Positions 44,167 to 51,761 of a stretch of 64,000 nt of DNA are shown piece by piece (within the stretch, counting starts at the first letter, position 1; each line of letters opens with the position of its first letter). The translations under genes were made by a program, and so were the position numbers. A model generated the notes under the pieces. That model did no database searches and was not told the DNA's origin. It was given only the letters and a program-made list of their open reading frames with translations. Source of the stretch: Sphingomonas palustris (GTDB lineage: Bacteria; Pseudomonadota; Alphaproteobacteria; Sphingomonadales; Sphingomonadaceae); contig JAMFSI010000016.1 of assembly GCA_026225215.1 (NCBI GenBank), positions 1 through 64,000 of the forward strand, written 5' to 3'.

Positions 44167-44330
44167 AGATAATTCCTTCCGGTTTGGCCTCTGGGTAGCG
44201 GGAACCGTGCGGCTAAGTCCGCTGCGGCACCGGTGATGAATGCTGCCCATGTGGATTTGCCAGTGCCTGACAGACCGGAATGGCCTGGCGAGTTCTGACG
44301 CGCTGGCCCTTAGCTTGGCCCGCGAAAAAA
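44167..44330 (-). promoter_or_regulatory. Presumed 5' leader of rpsB
   Basis: The 285 nt between rpsB and the divergent small gene hold, on the minus strand, a GC-rich foldable stretch (GGGCCAGCGCGTC, CTTAGCCGCACGGTTCCCGC, CCCAGAGGCC) in front of GGAAGGA. Ribosomal protein S2 leaders are often autoregulatory, but I cannot match this to a defined RNA family by eye. The far part carries the SOS-type promoter on the other strand. Confidence 0.35.
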
Positions 44331-44374
44331 AGCCAGCGTGAATCGCCGCCGGGAACGATGTCCAAAGATAAGCG

Positions 44375-44420
44375 TTGACAACGTGAACACAAACGGAACA
44401 TTATTGGAACGTAGCGGAAC
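44375..44420 (+). promoter_or_regulatory. Sigma-70 promoter overlaid by LexA-type GAAC-N7-GAAC boxes
   Basis: TTGACA at 44375-44380 (perfect -35) and CATTAT at 44399-44404 (-10) are 18 nt apart. GAAC half-sites begin at 44385, 44396, 44407 and 44417, giving spacers of 7, 7 and 6 nt. GAAC-N7-GAAC (complement GTTC-N7-GTTC) is the LexA operator of alphaproteobacteria. Two full boxes cover the spacer and -10, the position expected for repression. AAAGGAAG and the ATG of the 89-residue gene follow at 44439-44452. Confidence 0.85.
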
Positions 44421-44451
44421 ATAGCGTTCACATCTGCAAAGGAAGCAATCG

Positions 44452-44721
44452 ATGCTGGCTATCCTGTTCACCCTATTCATCGGCGCCGCTCTGGTCATGG
44501 CGGCGGGTTCGATCATCGGCACATGGCAGCGTTATGGCGCGTCGTGGGATGCTTTGAGTGGCGAAGCGGCTCGGCCTGCGGCCAGTCGATATATGACGAT
44601 AAGGGTGATCCAACCGCGATCAGCCGGCGTCATAGCCCATGTTCAGACGGCGAATGTTCACGATTTCAAGGTGAAATCGCTTGCTGTTGCGCAGCCGCTC
44701 GAATGGCGCGCTGCCGCTTGA
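44452..44721 (+). CDS. Small single-pass membrane protein under SOS-type control
   Basis: An 89-residue protein with an N-terminal membrane helix (about 2-23, LAILFTLFIGAALVMAAGSI), a Trp (GTWQRYG) at the interface and a 60-residue soluble tail rich in Val, Ala and Ser. The start has AAGGAAG 7-8 nt upstream. The promoter carries tandem LexA-type boxes. No enzyme motif is visible. By analogy to SidA of Caulobacter, a small SOS-induced membrane protein that blocks division, it could be a division inhibitor, but there is no sequence match I can claim. Its last 56 nt overlap the 3' end of pssA on the other strand. Confidence 0.75.
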   Translation: MLAILFTLFIGAALVMAAGSIIGTWQRYGASWDALSGEAARPAASRYMTIRVIQPRSAGVIAHVQTANVHDFKVKSLAVAQPLEWRAAA

Positions 44722-45484
44722 CCCGCGCGTAACTGAAGATGCCGATGGGCAACATCAGAATATAGAACGCGCAGATACCAACCAGCGTCCACCACGTCTC
44801 GGTGAGTAGCGCAGCAAATGCCAAGCCAACCAGCGCGATCAGTTCCAGCCGGATACGTTTGCGCGGGCGCATCGCTCCCCAGCCCATCGTCGCCACGCTG
44901 GAAATCATCAGGAAGGCGATGACGACCAGCCAGATGCCGACGATCTCGGGTCGGCGAAACTCATCGCTGCCGCTGGCGATCCACAAATACATCGGCAGGA
45001 ACGCCAGACCCGCCCCGACCGGCGCGGGCACCCCGGTCATGAAACCGGCGGATTTATGCGGTTGTTCGACCATGTCGATGCGAGCGTTGAACCGCGCCAG
45101 GCGCAGCGCACAGCAGATGGCAAACGCCAGCGCCGCGAACCAGCCGAGCCGGGGCACTTGCTTGAGCGACCACAGGAACAGGATCAACGCCGGTGCGACC
45201 CCGAAAGAGATCGAATCGGACAGACTATCGAGTTCGGCGCCAAAGCGAGATTGCGCCTTGAGCAATCTTGCGATCCGGCCGTCGATGCCGTCGAGCATGC
45301 CCGCAAGGATCACCGCGAGCACCGATTTGTCCCAAACCCCATCGATCGCAAAGCGAATGCCGGTCAAGCCGCAGCACAGCGCGGCTGAAGTAATGGCATT
45401 GGGAATAAGCGCCCGCAGCGTCAGACCGCGTGCAAGGGGGCGGCTTAAAGTGTCGTCGTCATCGTCGTCGCTTGTGACGCTCAC
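44666..45484 (-). CDS. pssA: CDP-diacylglycerol-serine O-phosphatidyltransferase
   Basis: Makes phosphatidylserine, which Psd from the gene just upstream decarboxylates to phosphatidylethanolamine. The 272-residue membrane protein has the CDP-alcohol phosphotransferase motif [19 protein letters not shown] followed by [13 protein letters not shown] (about 64-95), and eight or so hydrophobic helices. It is the type II (integral membrane) enzyme. The GTG start overlaps the psd stop by 4 nt. Confidence 0.94.
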   Translation of the reverse strand: MSVTSDDDDDDTLSRPLARGLTLRALIPNAITSAALCCGLTGIRFAIDGVWDKSVLAVILAGMLDGIDGRIARLLKAQSRFGAELDSLSDSISFGVAPALILFLWSLKQVPRLGWFAALAFAICCALRLARFNARIDMVEQPHKSAGFMTGVPAPVGAGLAFLPMYLWIASGSDEFRRPEIVGIWLVVIAFLMISSVATMGWGAMRPRKRIRLELIALVGLAFAALLTETWWTLVGICAFYILMLPIGIFSYARVKRQRAIRAAAQQQAISP

Positions 45485-46239
45485 TGGCTGACGCCCTCGA
45501 TCACTTGCTGGCGACCGACTTCGGCCAACACGGTTTCGCCGGCCACGACGCGCTGACCCAGCACCACCAGCGGATCGGTGCCTTCGGGAAGATAGACATC
45601 GACCCGGCTGCCGAAGCGGATCAGCCCCACTCGCTGGCCACAGGCAATGATGTCACCAGCTTTGACAAAGGGCACGATCCGCCGCGCCACCAGCCCGGCG
45701 ATCTGGGTAAAACCGATCAAAGTGCCGTTGCCGCGATCGAGCAGGATGTGCTGGCGCTCGTTTTCCTCGCTCGCCTTGTCGAGATCGGCATTGAGGAACT
45801 TGCCCGGGATATAGACCACACGCTGAACCGTGCCCGCGATCGGCGCCCGGTTGATGTGGACGTCGAACACACTCATGAAAATCGAAATGCGCAGCACCGG
45901 TTCGGTGCCCAGGAATTGGGTGCCGCTGCCGTCATCCACCGTCAGTTCGCGCGGCGGTGGCACCCTACCGATCAGGGTGATCAGCCCGTCCGCCGGGGCG
46001 ACGATCAGGCGATCGCCCTGCGGCGTCACCCGGCGCGGATCGCGGAAAAACGCCAGAATGCAAAAGGTCAGGATCGCGAAGATCCACGCCAGCCATTGCC
46101 ACCCCAGAATGATGAAAACGACGCCGATAGCCGCCGCGATCAATGCGAATTTGCGCCCTTCGGCGTGCACGGCGGGCCAGCTCCAGCTCGCCGCACCACG
46201 CCCATGATTATCAAACATATCTGCAGACATGGCGCTCAT
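45481..46239 (-). CDS. psd: Phosphatidylserine decarboxylase
   Basis: Pyruvoyl enzyme making phosphatidylethanolamine. The 252-residue proenzyme has N-terminal membrane segments (about 31-63) and the self-cleavage site Gly210-Ser211 in [13 protein letters not shown]; the usual LGST is FGSR here, the form found in short (type 2) Psd proteins. His in [11 protein letters not shown] (about 128) is conserved. The start could be Met1, 4 or 7. It is the first gene of a psd-pssA pair. Confidence 0.94.
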   Translation of the reverse strand: MSAMSADMFDNHGRGAASWSWPAVHAEGRKFALIAAAIGVVFIILGWQWLAWIFAILTFCILAFFRDPRRVTPQGDRLIVAPADGLITLIGRVPPPRELTVDDGSGTQFLGTEPVLRISIFMSVFDVHINRAPIAGTVQRVVYIPGKFLNADLDKASEENERQHILLDRGNGTLIGFTQIAGLVARRIVPFVKAGDIIACGQRVGLIRFGSRVDVYLPEGTDPLVVLGQRVVAGETVLAEVGRQQVIEGVSQ

Positions 46240-46327
46240 CTAGGCAATGGACGGAAGGCCGACAAGCGAATTGACCCCTTAGCTGGCGATAAGCCGCCAT
46301 CGCTAGCCGTCAGAGCGGCCTGGCCCG

Positions 46328-47209
46328 TCAGAGCAGCTTGGGCTCGATCGCACTCAGCCGCGCCATGGCGGGGCCGAACAGGGCTTCGAGACCGGCGGCG
46401 GGGTCCGCGCCCCAGGCGGACGGCATCACCGTGGTGGTGCCGACTTCGGCATAGGCCTCGGCCTGGCGCAGCACTTCGTCCGGCGTCCAGCCTTCCTGAA
46501 CCGAGATCAGCGCCGTCACCTCGATCTCGCGGATGTCCCGGCTCACGGTGTCGCAATGCCGACGGAGCACATCGATCTTTTGCGCGACCGCATCGGGCGC
46601 CCCAAAGAAATTGCAGGCATCGGCATATTGCGCGACCAGCCGCAGCGTCTTGCGCTCGCCGCCGCCGCCGATCATGATTCGTGGCCGCGGCGAAGAAATC
46701 GGCGCGGGCGAGCACAGCGTTTCGGCGAGCTGATAATGCTTGCCGTGGAACGCGCCATCATCGTCGCTCCACATCTGCAGGCAGATCTGCAAGGCTTCCT
46801 CGAGCCGTTCGAAGCGCTCGGCCACGGGTGGAAACGGCACGCCCAGCCCCTTGTGCTCGCGCTCGTACCAGGCGGCGCCCAGCCCCAGTTCAGCACGACC
46901 GCCCGACAGCACATCGAGCGTGGTGACGATCTTGGCCAGCAGCCCCGGATGACGATACGTAACCCCCGAAACCAGCAGCCGCAGCCGCAACGCCTGCGTG
47001 ACACCGGCAACGAAGCCCAGCGCGGTATAGCCTTCGAGCATCGGGTCTTCCGCGGGAGCCATCACGTCCATCTGAAAATAATGGTCCATGAACGACAGCG
47101 TGCGGATACCGATCGCCTCCGCCGAACGCGCCAGCCGGGTCACGCCGGGGCCGATACCAGCGGGGCTTCCTGCCCAATCGAAACGCGTCACATGCAGGTC
47201 GACCTTCAT
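46328..47209 (-). CDS. LLM-class F420-dependent oxidoreductase (TIGR03560-like)
   Basis: Luciferase-like TIM-barrel oxidoreductase of the group usually annotated F420-dependent. I start at ATG 47209 (MKVDLHVTRFDWAG), giving 293 residues; the open frame upstream is not conserved. Signature parts: RSAEAIGIRTLSFMDHYFQMD (in parts), LVSGVTYRHPGLLAKIVTTL, LGLGAAWYEREHKGLGVPFP and IMIGGGGERKTLRLVAQYAD. Substrate unknown. Single gene; divergent from the topoisomerase gene over 153 nt. Confidence 0.85.
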   Translation of the reverse strand: MKVDLHVTRFDWAGSPAGIGPGVTRLARSAEAIGIRTLSFMDHYFQMDVMAPAEDPMLEGYTALGFVAGVTQALRLRLLVSGVTYRHPGLLAKIVTTLDVLSGGRAELGLGAAWYEREHKGLGVPFPPVAERFERLEEALQICLQMWSDDDGAFHGKHYQLAETLCSPAPISSPRPRIMIGGGGERKTLRLVAQYADACNFFGAPDAVAQKIDVLRRHCDTVSRDIREIEVTALISVQEGWTPDEVLRQAEAYAEVGTTTVMPSAWGADPAAGLEALFGPAMARLSAIEPKLL

Positions 47210-47362
47210 GGCGGATAGCCCTCTCGTTCGCGGCCCCGGCGAGCCTGTTGCGCCGAAGATAGAGCAGCCGGCGACGCCCATCAACCGGAACCACCAGACA
47301 GTGCGGAACCGAGGCTCGGTCGCAGGCGTTTCGTCACATAATCAAGTCGATAGGCCATCCCC

Positions 47363-48367
47363 TTGCAACAATCCGGCGCTCCGAACGAAAATCTGGTCTT
47401 TGTCGACGACAGCCAGCGGGGAATCTCCCGAAGCGCGATCGAGGGCGGCTGGGCTTATTACGATCCCGATGGCGCACAAATCGTCGATGAAGCCGCGATC
47501 AGCCGGCTGGCTTCGGTAGCGCTTCCGCCGGCTTACCGGGATGCGTGGTACTGCCCCGATCCGCATGGGCATTTGCTGGCCACCGGCATCGATGCGCGCG
47601 GCCGCAAGCAATATCGCTATCATCCCGATTTCCGACTGCAGCAGGAATGCGCCAAGTTCGACTGCCTGCCGCAATTCGGGCTGAAACTGCCGCTGATCCG
47701 CCGCCGGGTCAGTGCCGACCTGGAGCGGGGCGGCTTCGGGCGAGACCGGGTGATCGCCGCAGTCATCCGCTTGCTCGATACCGGCGCGATCCGCATCGGC
47801 AACGAGGCCTATGTGCGCAGCAACAAGAGCTTCGGCGCCACCACGCTGCGCAAACGCCATGCCAGAACCGACAAGCGGATGCTGCGGCTCCGTTTTCGTG
47901 GCAAGTCGGGCAAGAGCCACGACCTGCGCCTGACCGATCGCGCCTTGCTGCGCTGTGTGCGGCATTTGCAGGATTTGCCGGGGCAGCATCTGTTTCAGTT
48001 CATCGACACTGCGGGCGAGACCTGCCCGGTCGGCTCAAGTGACGTCAACGCTTACCTGCACGAGACCATGGGCGATCAATTTTCCGCCAAGCATTTCCGC
48101 ACCTGGGGCGGTTCGGTCACCGCGTTCGAGACGCTTGCCGCCAGCAAAGACCCCCTGCCCTTGCGCGATCTTCTCGGAACAGTGTCCCAAGCGCTCGGCA
48201 ATACCCCGGCGATCGCGCGCAAGAGCTATATCCATCCGAGCCTGCTGACGCTGGCCGCTAACAAGCCGGCCCAGGCCGAACTGCGCAGCGGGCTGAAGCT
48301 GCCCCGCAAGACGCTGTGGCTGTCGCGATACGAGCGCGGATTGATCGACTTTCTCGGCGACAGCTAA
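47363..48367 (+). CDS. DNA topoisomerase IB
   Basis: Eukaryotic-like type IB topoisomerase that relaxes supercoils by a 3'-phosphotyrosyl intermediate. The 334-residue protein starts at a TTG. It has the N-terminal domain (FVDDSQRGISRSAIEGGWAY), and the catalytic domain with Arg in IRIGNEAYVRSNKSFGATTL, Lys in FRGKSGKSH, the RTWGGS motif and the active Tyr289 in ARKSYIHPSLL. The enzyme is common in sphingomonads and pseudomonads; it resembles poxvirus topoisomerase. Confidence 0.93.
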   Translation: MQQSGAPNENLVFVDDSQRGISRSAIEGGWAYYDPDGAQIVDEAAISRLASVALPPAYRDAWYCPDPHGHLLATGIDARGRKQYRYHPDFRLQQECAKFDCLPQFGLKLPLIRRRVSADLERGGFGRDRVIAAVIRLLDTGAIRIGNEAYVRSNKSFGATTLRKRHARTDKRMLRLRFRGKSGKSHDLRLTDRALLRCVRHLQDLPGQHLFQFIDTAGETCPVGSSDVNAYLHETMGDQFSAKHFRTWGGSVTAFETLAASKDPLPLRDLLGTVSQALGNTPAIARKSYIHPSLLTLAANKPAQAELRSGLKLPRKTLWLSRYERGLIDFLGDS

Positions 48368-48390
48368 CGAAAGTCACTCGCCATACAAAA

Positions 48391-48416
48391 AGGGGCGGCC
48401 CTGACGAGCCGCCCCT
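48391..48416. terminator. Bidirectional terminator between topoisomerase IB and TonB receptor
   Basis: AGGGGCGGC (48391-48399) pairs with GCCGCCCCT (48408-48416), with ACAAAA on one side; an oligo-C run and TTTTT follow on the other. It lies between two converging genes. Confidence 0.85.
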
Positions 48417-48442
48417 CCCCCCCAATTTTTATGTATCCGGAT

Positions 48443-51352
48443 CTAGTATTTGTAATCCACGCCGAACTTGAAGAACCGCCCGATCACGCCATCCTCGTGG
48501 AGCGACGGGTTATATGGCGTAAAGCTGCCGGCATAAGTCACCGGATCAATCGGCGCGGTGGCGTCGAACAGGTTCTGCACCGCGAAGTTGAGAGTCAGAT
48601 GCTGCGTAGCACGATACTGCGCGGTCAGGTTGATCGAAGTGAACGACTTGATCCGGCAGAACTGCTGCTGGGCCCCGGTCAGCGTGCTGCTGCCACTGAC
48701 GATCCCCCCGAACATGTAGCCGGTAGCCAGCGCCTCAGCGCAGGTATTCTGGCCTTCGCTGGGATCGTTCGCGCTGTAGGAGCTGATCCAGTAGCCGCTG
48801 ACCGCAGCGCTGAACTGACCGTAATCCATCGCGATCGTCGCATTGATATGGTCGCGCGGGTTGCCGGTGTCGCCCGACACGCCCGCCGGACCATGCGTTC
48901 CTGCCAGATGGTAGGTCTGGCCAGTAGGCGAGGTCAGATCGTAGTTGATGATGTGGGTATAAGTGGCCGAGGCGGTGATCTTCGCCTGCCCAAATCTCAT
49001 TTGATAATGCGCCTCGAGGTCGATGCCGCTGGTCTTGGTGGTCTGGGCATTAACATAGCCGGCGAAGCAGGCGTCGAGCGGCCCGGCAAGCGGCACCGCC
49101 GTGGTGGTGGTGGTGCCAACACCGGTATAGACACCGGCAATCGGCAATGCCGGCCCACGAACGCAGCTGGCCGCCAGACTATAGGTCGGCAGTTCCGCTG
49201 CCGAGATGATCTGATGCTTGATATCGATATGGTAATAGTCGGCGGTAAAGCTCAGCCCGCGGAGCGGAGTGAGCACGGCGCCACCGGTGAACGAGGTCGA
49301 GGTTTCCGGCTTGAGCTGCGAATTGGTAGTCTGGATATAGGCCGGGTTTGCCGCGCAGGCGTTCTGCACCGTGCCGGCGGGGAAAGGCCCAGCTGGCCCA
49401 TTCGGGCAGAGGACCGGATCTTGTGCTGCACCCAATCCGAACACCGTGCCCGACTTACCCGATTCGGCGGGGTCCGGCGCGCGGAAACCCTTGGAGAAGG
49501 TACCACGCAGCAGCAGCGATGAGACCGGCTTCCAAGTAAACCCGGCTTTGGGCGTGATCGAATTGCCATAGGTGTTGTAATGATCGTCGCGCACCGCAGC
49601 ATTGATTTCGAGCGTGTTGAACATCTTGGCATCGACTTCGGCATATTCGGCGATATCGCTCTGGCTGCCGCTAGCATAGGTGCTGAAGGTGCCGCCGACC
49701 GAACCGTCGAGCACCGGTACGGCGCCGGGGTTGTTCAGCGACTTGTCGAAGAAATCCACACCGGCCGCGACATGCAAATCACCGCCGGGCAGATCAAACA
49801 GTTTGCGGGTGGCCGATGCGTCGATGTAATAAAGCCGGTCGGTGGCGAGCGACGAGAAGGTCGGCTCGATCGCATTGATTGCCGCCTGGCTGTTGCCGCC
49901 GAACGGGTTGAATAGCGGTTGGCCAGCAGAGTTAAAGATCGTAATATCAGTATACAGTGTGTCGGTATTGACGAAATTGACGTATTTCTCGTGCGTTTCG
50001 ACCTCAGAAATGCCCGCCGATCCGGTCACATCCCAGCCGCCGATATTACCCGTGGTATCGACGGCGAAGCGCACCGTCTGGCTGTCCAGATAGATCGTGC
50101 CGTAGCCCGCTCCCGGAATCGCCCCTTCGAGGTAATCACCGGCCAGCGCGCCATATTGCGCCGGCAGCGTGAAACTGCCGATGGCGCCGACCGCAGCCAT
50201 CGGGACGCCGATGCGCGGGTTGGAGGTTTGCCCGCCATAGGACGCGCCGGGATAATTATTCTGATAATTTTCGTAAGGTCCACCGTTGGTTTGGGTGTCC
50301 TTGCTGTCGAAGAAGGACAGCCGTGCCTTCACTTCCCAGCCACCGTCGAAATCCTTGGTCACCCCGGTCACGAAGCTTATGTTGCGGGTCGGTGATTCCA
50401 GGTTCTGAAAACCCGAAGACGTGCATTGATTGGTCTGCAGCGCGGTGGTGGAAGCGCAACCGCCATTCGGGAAAACGGCAGTAAGGCCCGGAGTGACCGC
50501 ATAGGGAAAGCGGGTCGATGACGGGAAAGGTGCAGTGATGGCGTTATACGCCCCGGCCGCCAGATTGTTACCGCCATATTGGGTGAAATTATTCGAACCC
50601 CAGGGCTCGTTCTGGCGCTGGGCCAGGGTGATCGCATCCTGCTTGCGATATTCGAAGATCATATAGACGTTGTAGCCGTCCTTCCCGAGGTCGCCCTGCC
50701 CGGCCGAAATGCCGTAATGTTGGGTAGCGCCACCGCCATGCTGCGACAAACCACCTTCCGCCATCATCTCGACACCGGTGATCTGCTTCTTGAGATGGAT
50801 ATTGACCACGCCAGCGATCGCGTCCGAGCCATAGATGGCCGACGCTCCATCCTTGAGGATGTCGACGCTCTCGATCGCACTGAAGGGAATGCTCGCGACA
50901 TCGGTAAACTGGCGTTCGCCGTCGTCCGAGAGGGGATATGGGGCAAGCCTATGGCCATCGATCAGGGTCAACGTGTCGCCGACCGATAACCCGCGCAGCG
51001 CGATGCCTGAAGCGCCACCGGCGAAGGCTACCGAATTGTTGGCGCTCAGCGTGCCGGCGCCGTTGGCGGTGAGATTGGTCAGCGCGGCGGCGATGCTGTC
51101 ATAGCCGGACTTAACCAAATCAGACTGATTCAGAATCTGCAGTGGGCTGGGAGTTTCGAGATTGGCGCGTTTGATCGAGCTGCCGGTGACGACAATAACG
51201 GCTTCTGCATCTTTCGAATCATCGGCTGCAGCAGGAGCGGGAGTAGTCGCGGTAGCAGTATTCTGAGCGTAAACAGGTGCGGCGATCAAAGCGATGCCAA
51301 TCACAACGGTGGCCGAGCCGGCCTTCAATGCAGAATTGATGGACGTGATCAT
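48443..51352 (-). CDS. TonB-dependent outer-membrane receptor
   Basis: Ligand-gated outer-membrane transporter of 969 residues. A signal peptide (MITSINSALKAGSATVVIG...PVYAQ) is followed by a possible TonB box (EAVIVVTGSS, about 49-58), a plug domain (about 62-190; LRGLSVGDTLTLIDGHRL, DVASIPFSAIESVDILKDGA) and a 22-strand barrel with the final strand ending FKFGVDYKY. The plug has the IYGSDAIAGVVNI box. The substrate cannot be told. Proteins of this Omp/CirA-like class are abundant in sphingomonads. No exbB/exbD or catabolic gene is adjacent; a TonB-like protein is encoded at 58.4 kb. Confidence 0.93.
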   Translation of the reverse strand: MITSINSALKAGSATVVIGIALIAAPVYAQNTATATTPAPAAADDSKDAEAVIVVTGSSIKRANLETPSPLQILNQSDLVKSGYDSIAAALTNLTANGAGTLSANNSVAFAGGASGIALRGLSVGDTLTLIDGHRLAPYPLSDDGERQFTDVASIPFSAIESVDILKDGASAIYGSDAIAGVVNIHLKKQITGVEMMAEGGLSQHGGGATQHYGISAGQGDLGKDGYNVYMIFEYRKQDAITLAQRQNEPWGSNNFTQYGGNNLAAGAYNAITAPFPSSTRFPYAVTPGLTAVFPNGGCASTTALQTNQCTSSGFQNLESPTRNISFVTGVTKDFDGGWEVKARLSFFDSKDTQTNGGPYENYQNNYPGASYGGQTSNPRIGVPMAAVGAIGSFTLPAQYGALAGDYLEGAIPGAGYGTIYLDSQTVRFAVDTTGNIGGWDVTGSAGISEVETHEKYVNFVNTDTLYTDITIFNSAGQPLFNPFGGNSQAAINAIEPTFSSLATDRLYYIDASATRKLFDLPGGDLHVAAGVDFFDKSLNNPGAVPVLDGSVGGTFSTYASGSQSDIAEYAEVDAKMFNTLEINAAVRDDHYNTYGNSITPKAGFTWKPVSSLLLRGTFSKGFRAPDPAESGKSGTVFGLGAAQDPVLCPNGPAGPFPAGTVQNACAANPAYIQTTNSQLKPETSTSFTGGAVLTPLRGLSFTADYYHIDIKHQIISAAELPTYSLAASCVRGPALPIAGVYTGVGTTTTTAVPLAGPLDACFAGYVNAQTTKTSGIDLEAHYQMRFGQAKITASATYTHIINYDLTSPTGQTYHLAGTHGPAGVSGDTGNPRDHINATIAMDYGQFSAAVSGYWISSYSANDPSEGQNTCAEALATGYMFGGIVSGSSTLTGAQQQFCRIKSFTSINLTAQYRATQHLTLNFAVQNLFDATAPIDPVTYAGSFTPYNPSLHEDGVIGRFFKFGVDYKY

Positions 51353-51761
51353 GGTATACCCCTGTTGCTGGAGTAACCATTATTGGCCACTCCAGAGGAA
51401 GTCCCATCAGCACCCTCGCCGCGGCCCGGTTTTTCCTCTTGATGGTTAGGCCACTGCGAGGGAAAGCTTCGAGAGCGATGCCCGATAATCGCTCAGTGGC
51501 GGCTAGTGACAAGGTGAATGTCACGAATTTGCAAAGATATTTCAGTGCTGTTGCAGTTCTATCACATTTTTTATACACTACTTAATAACTAGACATTGGC
51601 TACAATTTTTCACTTTGTAGAAATGTTGCGAGACTCCCCTGTACTCCGATTGATTATTTCGCCGAAGGGCTCAACAACGCCGAAAGGCTTACCAAGGTTG
51701 TCGAGGGATACGGTCCCTGATTTGCTGTGGGATGGCGCTCCCTGGCTGGACCGCAGAATGG
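51353..51761 (-). promoter_or_regulatory. 409-nt gap upstream of the TonB receptor gene
   Basis: No gene is supported here. On the minus strand the receptor start is preceded by CAACAGGGGTATACC, a leader common before such genes in this group. An AT-rich block at about 51530-51610 (AACTAGACATTGG, TATACACTACTTAATAACTA) is unlike the surrounding GC-rich DNA and is the likely promoter region. A 62-codon frame on the plus strand at 51596-51784 has no ribosome site and runs into the asmA end. Confidence 0.4.
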
